From: a virus
IMG/VR virus record: IMGVR_UViG_3300013138_000030
Location: 1-31,225 of that record
DNA length: 31,225 nt
Reading direction: 5' to 3' (one strand)
This document shows, one piece after another, positions 7,758 to 15,400 of this stretch (positions are counted from its first letter, which is position 1; every line of letters begins with the position of its first letter). Both the position numbers and the translations under genes were made by a program. The notes under the pieces were generated by a model. That model did no database searches and was not told where the DNA came from. It saw only the letters and a list, made by a program, of their open reading frames with translations.

Positions 7758-8161
7758 TATTTCAGCTCCTTTCTGATAACCGCGCTAATCACCTGGCAAC
7801 CATAGCGCCGGAGGAACCCTTTTGGCCGCTGAGTGAAGCCTAAGAGAGCAGTGATCTTGCGAGTCTTGCACCACTCTTGGATCTGTTGATATCCAGAGAG
7901 ATATACTTCTTTCGAAATCCGGCCGTCATAGGCATATCCCCGGACAAAAGCTACACGCTCGCCATTCCAAATAGAAAGCGCGGCAAAAAAGAATCCACGC
8001 AGAACCTCACCCTCCACATCAGCAAGAATAAGGAACCGGAAAGGATTAGAAACCGCCGCATAGAGTTCCCGAGAAAGATTAGCCGACCCACCTTCGGGAA
8101 ATCGTTTCGCCAAAGAAAGAAGCTGTTCGAAATATTTGTCGTCTGTGAGGACGGCTAGCAT
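7757..8161 (-). CDS. Probable GNAT-like acetyltransferase-fold protein, 134 aa
   Basis: The start is placed at ATG 8161, just after the stop of the preceding membrane-protein gene; the open frame reaches back to 8254 but only as overlap with that gene. The layout FLILADVEGEVLRGFFFAAL (strand-turn-strand), a central ERVAFVRGYAYDG strand, a helix IQEWCKTRK and the closing KGFLRRYGCQVISAVIRKEL recall small phage GNAT proteins that end in F-x-RRYGF. The acetyl-CoA loop is not obvious, so activity is uncertain. Its 3' end carries the Shine-Dalgarno used by the next gene. Confidence 0.5.
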   Translation of the reverse strand: MLAVLTDDKYFEQLLSLAKRFPEGGSANLSRELYAAVSNPFRFLILADVEGEVLRGFFFAALSIWNGERVAFVRGYAYDGRISKEVYLSGYQQIQEWCKTRKITALLGFTQRPKGFLRRYGCQVISAVIRKELK

Positions 8162-8163
8162 AT

Positions 8164-8631
8164 TTAAAACTTCCAGATTAATCCATAACCTGCTAAGGCA
8201 AAAGATATTGTAATCCCAATCAACGCCCCAAACGCCCCCTCTACAATTTTCCATACCATAGTAGCGGAGGTCAAGGGAGTATTACTTAACAGGAACATTG
8301 CAGCGCAAGCAATAAAAGTAATCGGGTTCCATAATGATAATCCAATCGGAGCAGAGATTAAACCATATCCTAAGAATATCAATAGTTTCTTCCACCATTT
8401 TGCTTTAGACCCATATCCTTGATGTAGCATAAGGCACCCGAGGCCGGCAACTGCGACCGCCTGATACCAAGAGAAACCGGCGAAGAATACGCACACGCCC
8501 CACAGGAAAGGCAGGACAAAACGCCTAAGCCATTTCTTACCCTCTATGGTATCGCTTATCTGTGTTCCGCCGAGAGCAAAAAGAAGCCAAGAAAAAGCAG
8601 GGACTAACACAATCCAGAGTTCTTTATTCAT
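8164..8631 (-). CDS. Integral membrane protein, 155 aa
   Basis: The protein is very hydrophobic, with about four or five membrane segments: around residues 4-22, 38-52, 54-72, 84-118 (two closely spaced) and 130-150. The ATG overlaps the stop of the lipoprotein gene by ATGA and has GGGGAG upstream. I recognise no family. Its place at the end of the membrane-protein cassette and right after a lipoprotein suggests a role in lysis, host takeover or envelope passage. No endolysin domain is visible in it or near it. Confidence 0.75.
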   Translation of the reverse strand: MNKELWIVLVPAFSWLLFALGGTQISDTIEGKKWLRRFVLPFLWGVCVFFAGFSWYQAVAVAGLGCLMLHQGYGSKAKWWKKLLIFLGYGLISAPIGLSLWNPITFIACAAMFLLSNTPLTSATMVWKIVEGAFGALIGITISFALAGYGLIWKF

Positions 8632-8843
8632 TTCTCTCCCCGTTCGTTCTTGATAGCTGAAACAAGAAGGTCGCTCATATCTTGGGCGTTAATAAGCCAG
8701 CCCTCAATCGGAGCAGTTTCGCCGGCTTTTAGGTAATATGCTCTCTGGGCTTCTTTACTTTTGCTTGCCAAACAACCGCTTAAGCATATTACTAACACCA
8801 TCAGCATTACCAGACATAGCGTCTTTAGCCGCAGTCCTTTCAT
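8628..8843 (-). CDS. Small lipoprotein, candidate outer-membrane spanin subunit
   Basis: The 71-aa product has a typical lipoprotein signal: basic MKGLRLK, a hydrophobic core VMLMVLVICLSGC and a lipobox LSGC with the cysteine at residue 24. The mature part is short (about 48 aa) and soluble. AAAGGAG stands well placed before the ATG. Its first 30 codons lie inside the upstream 53-aa gene in another frame, so the signal peptide is encoded on already-used DNA, as in Rz/Rz1 pairs. Unlike Rz, the upstream partner has no membrane anchor. Placement among holin-like genes supports a lysis role, which is inference. Confidence 0.75.
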   Translation of the reverse strand: MKGLRLKTLCLVMLMVLVICLSGCLASKSKEAQRAYYLKAGETAPIEGWLINAQDMSDLLVSAIKNERGEK

Positions 8844-8916
8844 TCTTATCAGCTCCTTTCTTACGCCAATTATCTATCCATTTAAAAATCCTAAAGGCTT
8901 CTGCCCATCCTGCCAT
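8755..8916 (-). CDS. Small soluble phage protein overlapping the lipoprotein gene, 53 aa
   Basis: The frame starts at an ATG six bases after AGGAGG (AAGGAGGCAATATG) and ends with TAA at 8757-8755. The product begins MAGWAEAFRIFKWIDNWRKK, an amphipathic aromatic helix, has a charged middle, and ends SNMLKRLFGKQK. No signal or membrane segment is visible. Its last 30 codons overlap the lipoprotein gene out of frame. Tight spacing (nine bases after the preceding stop) and the good ribosome site support it as a real gene. Function unknown. Confidence 0.7.
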   Translation of the reverse strand: MAGWAEAFRIFKWIDNWRKKGADKNERTAAKDAMSGNADGVSNMLKRLFGKQK

Positions 8917-8925
8917 ATTGCCTCC

Positions 8926-9096
8926 TTATTCTGTCTTAGCCGGCCAGCCAATAACAATAGACATAGTTCCGCTTATCGCTAAAGTCAAATAACCAAATAC
9001 CGCTCCCCAAGTCGGGTTAATGCTTGCTGCAAAAGTCAATCCACCGATAGCCCCTGAACCTATCACAGCTATTACTACTTTTAACCAAATTTTCAT
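8926..9096 (-). CDS. Small membrane protein, holin-like, 56 aa
   Basis: An ATG two bases after the preceding stop, with AAAGGG upstream, opens a 56-codon frame ending TAA at 8928-8926. The protein is almost entirely hydrophobic, with two probable membrane helices: about residues 4-25 (VVIAVIGSGAIGGLTFAA) and 32-52 (AVFGYLTLAISGTMSIVIGW). The length and hairpin topology suit a small holin or similar envelope protein, but there is no diagnostic motif. Confidence 0.72.
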   Translation of the reverse strand: MKIWLKVVIAVIGSGAIGGLTFAASINPTWGAVFGYLTLAISGTMSIVIGWPAKTE

Positions 9097-9098
9097 CT

Positions 9099-9275
9099 TT
9101 ACCCTTTCTGCCCGTTTTGGGCGTTCCTGTCGTTACGTGAAAAATACGCATAGACTACAATCAGGATTACTTCATAAACTTTATCCACCGGCATAATCTT
9201 TCCGATCGCCAATACAGCAAAAACTAATCCACAAATTACTGTTAATAAATATCTACCGCTCAAAAGTTTATTCAT
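9099..9275 (-). CDS. Small membrane protein, 58 aa
   Basis: The ATG overlaps the stop of the preceding gene (ATGA) and is preceded by GGGAGG. Two membrane helices are predicted by eye: residues about 8-26 (YLLTVICGLVFAVLAIGK) and 33-47 (VYEVILIVVYAYF), followed by a polar tail YFSRNDRNAQNGQKG. Small two-helix phage proteins starting MNKLLSGR and ending YFxRNDR recur in lysis cassettes; I do not know an experimentally assigned role. A holin or holin-antagonist role is possible. Confidence 0.75.
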   Translation of the reverse strand: MNKLLSGRYLLTVICGLVFAVLAIGKIMPVDKVYEVILIVVYAYFSRNDRNAQNGQKG

Positions 9276-9433
9276 ATAGCCTCCCTCGTCAATTCGTGGA
9301 TAACCCGATCCGCTTGTGGCTGCATCTCTGATATAATGCCTTCTTCCGGAAGAACTCTTCGCAATTCTGGCGTAGCTTTATGCACTAAAATCTCAAGATA
9401 CCTTGCGATAAATTCTTCCCGTTTTCGTCTCAT
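9272..9433 (-). CDS. Small soluble hypothetical protein, 53 aa
   Basis: The frame from ATG 9433 (overlapping the TGA of the preceding gene) to TGA 9274-9272 encodes a helical, charged protein beginning MRRKREEFIARYLEILVHKA and ending ADRVIHELTREAI. Four-base overlaps on both sides argue for translational coupling and a real gene. No membrane segment or motif is visible; function unknown. Confidence 0.65.
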   Translation of the reverse strand: MRRKREEFIARYLEILVHKATPELRRVLPEEGIISEMQPQADRVIHELTREAI

Positions 9434-9687
9434 TTTTTAGTTAACAAACATTTCATATCCGCCATCAAAATACCTTGATTTGCCTGAACTACCCGAAGCA
9501 TCTCTTGAGAAATAGACGAAGTTGTGCTTAACACTTTTGTATTCTCAACCAACGCATCAGTAGCTTTTTGTAAGCTAAAGAAAGCAAAATAAAACATCAG
9601 AACAAAAGCTAAAATAGGAAACCCTACTCGATCTACAAAAGCCATTATTACTTTCAATGCATTCGGAAGTTCAAAGTCGGAGGCCAT
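9430..9687 (-). CDS. Single-span membrane protein, holin-like, 85 aa
   Basis: The start at ATG 9687 (MASDFELPNALK) has AAAGG upstream and follows the previous stop by two bases. A longer frame from 9720 would overlap the upstream gene and lacks this support. One clear membrane helix lies at about residues 18-40 (GFPILAFVLMFYFAFFSLQ), followed by a helical cytoplasmic or periplasmic tail with ENTKVLSTTSSISQEMLR. This topology resembles one-helix BhlA/UviB-type or class III holins, but identity is not certain. It heads the run of four small genes down to 8755. Confidence 0.7.
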   Translation of the reverse strand: MASDFELPNALKVIMAFVDRVGFPILAFVLMFYFAFFSLQKATDALVENTKVLSTTSSISQEMLRVVQANQGILMADMKCLLTKK

Positions 9688-9689
9688 TA

Positions 9690-9929
9690 TTAATCCTTTC
9701 TCGAAAAACATTTCTGACACGCTTGATAGCCCAATATTTTTGCTTCACTGATGCTTTCAAAAACTACCAAATTTTTAGCTTTTATCGCACAAACGCTATC
9801 ACAACTTGGTTTATGATAAATCCTACGTACTTTACTTCCTACAACCGGCGAAATATCATAACTAAAAACATTAATGGTTAGGATAAACCCGACAATAAAG
9901 CAAATTGAAAAAATCGGCGCTTTCTTCAC
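9690..9929 (-). CDS. Exported small protein with Ada-type zinc-binding motif, GTG start
   Basis: The 79-aa product begins with a signal-like segment (MKKAPIFSICFIVGFILTIN). It then has VGSKVRRIYHKPSCDSVCAI and GYQACQKCF, the cysteine arrangement of the Ada metal-binding or thermonuclease-tail motif (SKxYHxPxC ... GYxxCxxC). The start is GTG without its own Shine-Dalgarno, and its G overlaps the stop of a 24-codon frame that has a strong one, which suggests re-initiation. A periplasmic zinc-binding role is likely; the biological job is unknown. Confidence 0.7.
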   Translation of the reverse strand: MKKAPIFSICFIVGFILTINVFSYDISPVVGSKVRRIYHKPSCDSVCAIKAKNLVVFESISEAKILGYQACQKCFSRKD

Positions 9930-10003
9930 TATATAATAACTTTTAAATATATAATATCCCCGTAATCAACTGAACTATCACTATAAGTTCTGTTATCCGA
10001 CAT
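9929..10003 (-). CDS. Short coupled ORF (24 aa), possible leader peptide
   Basis: AAGGAGATAAATG directly after the fibre-gene stop opens a 24-codon frame (MSDNRTYSDSSVDYGDIIYL and four more residues) ending in TAG, whose G is the first base of the next GTG start. The ribosome site is among the best in the region, while the next gene has none. It could be a true micropeptide or serve only to deliver ribosomes to the GTG. No homology is known to me. Confidence 0.45.
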   Translation of the reverse strand: MSDNRTYSDSSVDYGDIIYLKVII

Positions 10004-10011
10004 TTATCTCC

Positions 10012-12369
10012 TTATAACGCTCTTGGGTTCATCAGTACAAAGTTAGTTCCGTCATAAACTATTACACAAAACATTCCTGCAAGTATGTCATTATTACTTA
10101 ATGCTGTGTCTACCGCTTTTACGATAGTCTTTGCGCCTAATCCGTTTATATTTATAGACGCTGCTCCCGTGTTTGCTGTGTTTGCCTTAAAAGTTACCAT
10201 CATCCCTGGGATATAAGCACCCACATCTGACATAGTTGCTACATAAGTATCACTTGCCTCTCCATCCACCCCGAAGTTTAGACTTAGAGGCTTCGGACTC
10301 GGAGCAAACGCACTTGAGCCTTCTACGCAGATTGCTCCGTCAAAGTAGGCGGAGGTGTCGCCTGTATCAATGACTCCAGTAACTAAAATTTGTGTAATGG
10401 AACCAGTACTTATCGTTTGTGTTACTGTCAAAAACTGCCAAGTGCTATCTCCTGTGTGATAAGATGAATAAGAGGTGCCTATTCCGTCCTGAATACCGAT
10501 TCTTGCTCTATCGGCAACAGTTGCATAAACCCAACATCCAAAAGTAACGGTTCTGCCTTTCCAATAGGGAAGACCTTTTGCGAAATGAGCAAACGTATAT
10601 AAATTAGTATTTGCCCCAGCACGAGTAGACTTTGCGGAGTAAGTTCCGCATTTAACAATCGTTGCTTCTCTTGCTATACTTCCTGCATCTTTGTACCATC
10701 CATCAGGAGCAGCAGAAGTCCCTGCACTCCAAGCCTCAAAGTCGCCATTAGAGAGTAGGTTGGTGGGGTTGACTGTGCCGTCGGCGGAAACAACATTTGC
10801 CGGATTTAATAGTTCCCATCGTGTGTTGGCCAAGTTGTATTCTAAAATCATAACAAAACCAGACGCAGATATGTCGCCAACTGCTAAAACAGATCCACCT
10901 TTTTTAACAATCGTGTGAGCAGTCAATCCATCTGGCGCAAAAGTCGGTGTAGTTGAGGTATTAGCTCCGGAAGCAACTACAGCGACTAAAGTCAAGTCAG
11001 CAAGAGCTACATCAGGAGTAAAGTCGGCAGTAATTGCGTCAACAGTACCTGCCCCCGCGGCGACCGGAATAGAACCCGTTGGGCCTTGCGTCCCTCTGCT
11101 ACCCGAAACTGAAATCGTCCAGTCGGCTAAAGTGCCACTCCCGCCAGTATTACTAACTTCAACAACTAAAGATGTTCCCGAATAACTTGTTACCTGACCG
11201 TGCATATAGTTCGCAGAATTCGCATCAGAGACAGCAATTACATATTGTCCAGCCGCAAACTGTTTACCGGATTGAGTGGTAAAAGTCTTTGATCCAGTGC
11301 CAATCGCAAGACTTGAGGTTGAGGTAGATTTAAGAGCAGAAGCATAGTTCTGCGCCGTATCCCTGGCTGTTTCTGCTAAACCTTGAGCTGTAACTGCGTC
11401 GTTCTTGGCGGTCGTAGCCAATCCGGCCTGAGTGGTCGCAATGCCAGCCTGGGTAGTAGCAGTATCTTTATAGCCTGACGCAAGCCCGGCCTGAGTGGTC
11501 GCAATGCCAGCCTGGGTAGTAGCAGTATCTTTATAGCCTGACGCAAGCCCGGCCTGAGTGGTCGCAATGCCAGCCTGGGTAGTAGCAGTTCCGGCATACG
11601 TTTGAGCCAAATCCCTAGCGGACTCAGCAGCAATTTGGGCCGATTCGGCGTTCGTCTTGGCCGTTTCCGCCAACCCCTGCGCTACTACCGCGGCATTTTT
11701 AGCTGTGGTCGCCAATCCCGCCTGAGTAGTCGCGGTTGAAGCACTGGAAGCCGCTGAAGCCGCTGAAGCCGCAGCTGCATCGATAACATCATCAATAGCA
11801 GTATCAGAATTTTCAAGTCCATCAGCTGCGTCATTCCATTTAAGCCCCTTCCCCGCTGACGGAAGCGGGAGTTTTAAATCCGCAATAGCCGTAGCATAAA
11901 GACTTTGAGAAATCGACCGATCCTGAAATTCTTTTAACTGCTGAGAAACTAAAGTTTGTTTGTCTAAAGCATTCTCAATTTGTCTTTCCCGGAAAAGCCC
12001 GCCAGAAGGAATATCTGTGGTTTGAGTAACCGGCATATTTCGACGAATAGATACATAATCCCCATCATCCGGAGCCGAAACAAAAGTTACTGTTCCCCCC
12101 GCGGTAGACGTATTTATAGAAACCGTATAATCAGTTCCCAAAACTTGCTCCGTTGCCACAAGAGTATCCGGGTCAACGGTAGCCACAACCAAATCCGTAT
12201 TATTAAAAATCTTAAAATCAAAATCAAAAGTTGTATCGCTTCCGTCGCCAGTTAGCTGAACTGGAGTATATGTATCGGTTACTGTGGCTAACGCCGGAGC
12301 TAAAGGACCCGGAAAAATCGGGCCTAATAAAAACCCACTTAAAATCAATAAAAACACCCACTTTTTCAT
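10012..12369 (-). CDS. Tail fibre/tailspike-type protein with T7 gp17-like N-terminal domain and a signal peptide
   Basis: The 785-aa protein begins MKKWVFLLILSGFLLG and has a probable signal-peptidase site after A28 (APALA). The T7-type fibre attachment domain follows (about 29-165: TDTYTPVQLTGDGSDTTFDF onward, RRNMPVTQ, ENALDKQTL). Residues about 190-345 are Ala/Thr/Gln-rich coiled-coil repeats, including an identical 21-residue repeat. Next come a beta-rich section, a collagen-like SRGTQGPTGS, a lectin-like domain starting NLLSNGDFEAW, and a closing beta domain ending FVLMNPRAL. AGGAGG five bases before the ATG makes the start secure, so the signal peptide is real sequence. It binds the host surface. 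Confidence 0.9.
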   Translation of the reverse strand: MKKWVFLLILSGFLLGPIFPGPLAPALATVTDTYTPVQLTGDGSDTTFDFDFKIFNNTDLVVATVDPDTLVATEQVLGTDYTVSINTSTAGGTVTFVSAPDDGDYVSIRRNMPVTQTTDIPSGGLFRERQIENALDKQTLVSQQLKEFQDRSISQSLYATAIADLKLPLPSAGKGLKWNDAADGLENSDTAIDDVIDAAAASAASAASSASTATTQAGLATTAKNAAVVAQGLAETAKTNAESAQIAAESARDLAQTYAGTATTQAGIATTQAGLASGYKDTATTQAGIATTQAGLASGYKDTATTQAGIATTQAGLATTAKNDAVTAQGLAETARDTAQNYASALKSTSTSSLAIGTGSKTFTTQSGKQFAAGQYVIAVSDANSANYMHGQVTSYSGTSLVVEVSNTGGSGTLADWTISVSGSRGTQGPTGSIPVAAGAGTVDAITADFTPDVALADLTLVAVVASGANTSTTPTFAPDGLTAHTIVKKGGSVLAVGDISASGFVMILEYNLANTRWELLNPANVVSADGTVNPTNLLSNGDFEAWSAGTSAAPDGWYKDAGSIAREATIVKCGTYSAKSTRAGANTNLYTFAHFAKGLPYWKGRTVTFGCWVYATVADRARIGIQDGIGTSYSSYHTGDSTWQFLTVTQTISTGSITQILVTGVIDTGDTSAYFDGAICVEGSSAFAPSPKPLSLNFGVDGEASDTYVATMSDVGAYIPGMMVTFKANTANTGAASININGLGAKTIVKAVDTALSNNDILAGMFCVIVYDGTNFVLMNPRAL
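11425..11589 (-). repeat. Tandem 63-bp direct repeats in the fibre coiled coil
   Basis: Two identical 63-bp units occupy 11455-11517 and 11518-11580. Partial copies flank them (about 11425-11454 before, and nine matching bases from 11581). Each unit encodes 21 residues containing ATTQAGIATTQAG and LASGYKD. Exact identity at third codon positions points to recent duplication or gene conversion, and copy number may vary between relatives and so change fibre length. Confidence 0.93.
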
Positions 12370-12387
12370 ACCTTCCTCCTTGATTTT

Positions 12388-12415
12388 ACCTTACCATAAA
12401 ATCTCATTTTGTCAA
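12388..12415 (-). promoter_or_regulatory. Candidate sigma70 promoter for the tail fibre gene
   Basis: In the 52-base gap before the fibre gene, TTGACA (12415-12410) is followed 16 bases on by TAAGGT (12393-12388). The -35 is perfect but the -10 matches only at T1, A2 and T6, and the implied leader is very short, with AGGAGG near its 5' end. The -35 carries the same CTTGACAA core as the other late promoters. Confidence 0.4.
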
Positions 12416-12421
12416 GCACAA

Positions 12422-15400
12422 CTACCTCTCTGATTTAGGCTCATTCCAATACTTCACCGCTTCCGGGAAAGCATTTTTACCAAACAAAAACGCCCGAACG
12501 AAATTATAAAAATCTTTCTGAATCTCGTACCGGATATTTTGCGACGGTGTGGCAACATAACCCCGGCCCCACGCCTGTAAACCTTCAATAGTTTTACGAG
12601 CCTGACCGCCCCCGCCAAAAGGCAACCCATAATAAAGAGGTTTCATAAATTCAGATAACGCCCTGTGCTCAGGATCCTCCAAAACCACATTCATATCTGG
12701 CAATGCCGCAGCTATCGGAAACCTGCCGCCTTGCACAAAAAGGTTGCCAAATGGGATGTTACCTATTAAATCCTTTCCCGCCGGAATCACGCGATCAAGA
12801 AACCCTCTATCCTTACCAGATTTAGTCGCCCCCGCTAACGTACCTAAAATATATAAAAAATCTAGTTGTGGTCGTCGTCCCATCATTTTTTCATACACAT
12901 TATTAATTACATTCGATGCTAACGCAAACGCGGTAATACGGCCAGCGATGCCTAAAAATTTGCCTTTAGATTCTATCGGAATATCGTGAGCAAGCCACGA
13001 CCAAAGATTATTAATCTCAACTTGAAAAGCTGAAATCAATTTCAAATCCGGTTCAGTCATAATCGACGGAACTTGTCCCGTTGACCTATCTGTCACAATC
13101 CGGACAGCATAATTATCAGCTGCCTTCATCGCGGCTTTTGGGTCCATCCCCTTTTCCCTATTCTCATAAAACTTTCCCGCGATTAAAGCTTGCACCGTCA
13201 TCCTGTCGGCGACATTCGGAAGAATAAACCCTTTATCCGCCACATTCTCCTGCCAATTAGCCGGGAGAAAACCTTTTGGATAACGTCGATCATAAAATTC
13301 ACTCCGAACACCATCTAATTCAAAAGGCACTTCTCTTTGAAGATGAAGCACAGAAGTAACCCAACCCCTAGCAATTGCTTTTGGATTAGTCGTCGCTATT
13401 TGTTGAGCTACTGGTAAAAAGTTCATAAATGCAGCTGATATATTCGAACCTATCATATTCAAAACGACATTTCTTTGAAGCGCGCGAATTCCCGCAACTA
13501 CCGGTCGATCAAACCAACGGTTAACCGTTTGAGTAAGTAATGTCGGCTGCCCTGCAAGAAGATCGGCGTAGGTAGAAAGCTTTTCAGTAAAGTTACTCAA
13601 ATCAATCCCGGCAACGACCTGTCCTTCCTTAATCTTTGCTTCGTTAACTAAGGCTTGTGCACGAATATATCGCTCTAATGTTCTCACCCTTTGTACGCTA
13701 TCTAAATGAAATAATTGTGGGCCAACAGATTTTACATAATTCTGAAGGGCGAGAACCGCGTCTTCTTTAAATTCTCCCCCAAGCCGTTGTAATTCGGTGG
13801 ACGTAAAAGGCTTCCCATATTTAGCCCGGTTAACTACCCCGGCGATAGAAGTCGGAGGTTTCTCGCCCCCAAGAAAATGGCCAAAAAGTTGAGACGCAAC
13901 GTTAATTTCTTGAAAATGCCTAAAATAATCTTCACGTTTAGCAATAGGCTCGTAACCATATCTCTCCCGAACCAAGTTAACCGCTTTCAATGTATCATCA
14001 TAAACCTGACGGGAAAACTCGGCTGCTTTTTTGATGTTTTGCCACTTACCCGGAAAATCTACTTGAAGAGACGCTTCAGTGACCCGGCCTTCCCCATAAG
14101 CCATTGTAGCCGTCGATTCTTTACTATTGGGTTTAATCCCGCGGGCGGTAAACTCTACCTCAATCTGATTATTAATCTCCGTTTGCCACCGACGATGAAA
14201 AGTTTCATTTTCCTTAATCTTCTCCGTAGTCTCTAATTTCACCATCCCAGCGTCTTTACCCGCGACATTCTCGATATTCCGTTCCATCGTCTCACGAGAC
14301 ATCCGTAATTTAGACCTATCTTTCCACATTCCCAACATAAAATCCGGGTCCGCAATACCCCCGCGCTGGTCAATCAAATCAAGAAAAGGCTGGGCGAGAG
14401 ACTCTCGAATTTCTGGACGAATAGCTTCATCAGTAAGAAGGTCAGTAGCAAGTTTATGAAGTTTAGTTGGGTCAGAAGTTCTATCACCCATAGTCCTCTC
14501 AAATTTCTTTGAATACTTACTTAACGCCTCTTTTTCCACCGCAATCTTACTACCCTCAACCAAGTGTGGTAGCATAGTAAACACCACACCCAATAACCCA
14601 GCCTGAGTAGTTTGGTCAATTAACTCTTTCGCAGTAGGGACCCGGCCCTCTTTCGCGGCATTGTAAAACGCGTTAGCTGCGCCAAGAGACGCCATTTTAC
14701 CAATCCCCTTTAGCCCAACCCCGGCATTAGCATAAAGAGTATTAACCGCCATTGTTTCCCCCGCCCCTACAATACCCCCAACGACTTTCTCCGGGAGGCT
14801 ATCACCAGAAGCCTCAATACCCTCGACCATACCCCGCCAACCGGAGCCAAGAACAAAATTAGGCATCCGGGCTAATAAACCCTCTATTTTAGGCAGAATC
14901 CGGCCCGCAAGCGCCACTTTTGTCGCCCCGCCAGTAATTACATCTATTGGAATCGTAGGAGCCAAATACCCTATACTATCCGCAAGACCGTAAAACGATC
15001 GCTCAAAAAGATTAGGTTCCTGTTTTTCTGCAAGAACTTGTTGCTGATAATCGATCCCGCCTTGCACAAAATCTCGATATTTCTTGAAGCTATTCAACCC
15101 CGTAATATACCCTAGCACGTGATTGATATTCGCTGCCGCGGCACCTGCCCCGGCGTATACCCTCTTGCCGGCGTATCCAAGTTCTTCAAGTCCTTTCTTA
15201 GTCGAGTCTTCCATAGCCTTTTGAAAAGCCGACCCAAACTCCAAAAGAAACTGACCCTTATACTCTTCAGGGATAGCTTTAATAGCCGGAGCATCTGGCG
15301 TGCCAGTCTCTACCTCGTTCATTGAAATAAGGCCATCTTGAACCGGAGCCTGAGCTTCCGCATCAGACATTGAGATTAATTCTTCTGTATTATTCGCCAT
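12422..15400 (-). CDS. Large internal virion (ejection) protein, 992 aa
   Basis: This is the largest protein, placed third in a run of virion genes between the tail nozzle and the fibre, as internal core proteins are in T7-like phages. The N terminus repeats LISMSDAE and LISMNEVE. Long stretches are helical, with membrane-compatible segments, for example residues about 80-110 (YAGAGAAAANINHVLGYITG), the VVLNMIGSNISAAFMNFLP region near 645-665, and a GIAGRITAFALASNVI segment near 850. I see no lysozyme or transglycosylase motif. By context it is likely ejected with the DNA to cross the envelope. The start overlaps the previous gene by 11 bases, with GGAAG upstream. Confidence 0.75.
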   Translation of the reverse strand: MANNTEELISMSDAEAQAPVQDGLISMNEVETGTPDAPAIKAIPEEYKGQFLLEFGSAFQKAMEDSTKKGLEELGYAGKRVYAGAGAAAANINHVLGYITGLNSFKKYRDFVQGGIDYQQQVLAEKQEPNLFERSFYGLADSIGYLAPTIPIDVITGGATKVALAGRILPKIEGLLARMPNFVLGSGWRGMVEGIEASGDSLPEKVVGGIVGAGETMAVNTLYANAGVGLKGIGKMASLGAANAFYNAAKEGRVPTAKELIDQTTQAGLLGVVFTMLPHLVEGSKIAVEKEALSKYSKKFERTMGDRTSDPTKLHKLATDLLTDEAIRPEIRESLAQPFLDLIDQRGGIADPDFMLGMWKDRSKLRMSRETMERNIENVAGKDAGMVKLETTEKIKENETFHRRWQTEINNQIEVEFTARGIKPNSKESTATMAYGEGRVTEASLQVDFPGKWQNIKKAAEFSRQVYDDTLKAVNLVRERYGYEPIAKREDYFRHFQEINVASQLFGHFLGGEKPPTSIAGVVNRAKYGKPFTSTELQRLGGEFKEDAVLALQNYVKSVGPQLFHLDSVQRVRTLERYIRAQALVNEAKIKEGQVVAGIDLSNFTEKLSTYADLLAGQPTLLTQTVNRWFDRPVVAGIRALQRNVVLNMIGSNISAAFMNFLPVAQQIATTNPKAIARGWVTSVLHLQREVPFELDGVRSEFYDRRYPKGFLPANWQENVADKGFILPNVADRMTVQALIAGKFYENREKGMDPKAAMKAADNYAVRIVTDRSTGQVPSIMTEPDLKLISAFQVEINNLWSWLAHDIPIESKGKFLGIAGRITAFALASNVINNVYEKMMGRRPQLDFLYILGTLAGATKSGKDRGFLDRVIPAGKDLIGNIPFGNLFVQGGRFPIAAALPDMNVVLEDPEHRALSEFMKPLYYGLPFGGGGQARKTIEGLQAWGRGYVATPSQNIRYEIQKDFYNFVRAFLFGKNAFPEAVKYWNEPKSER

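Noticed and set aside
11376-11633. 85-codon repeat-rich minus-strand frame inside the fibre gene
   Set aside because: It is the alternate-frame reading of the 63-bp repeats; the fibre frame explains the region.
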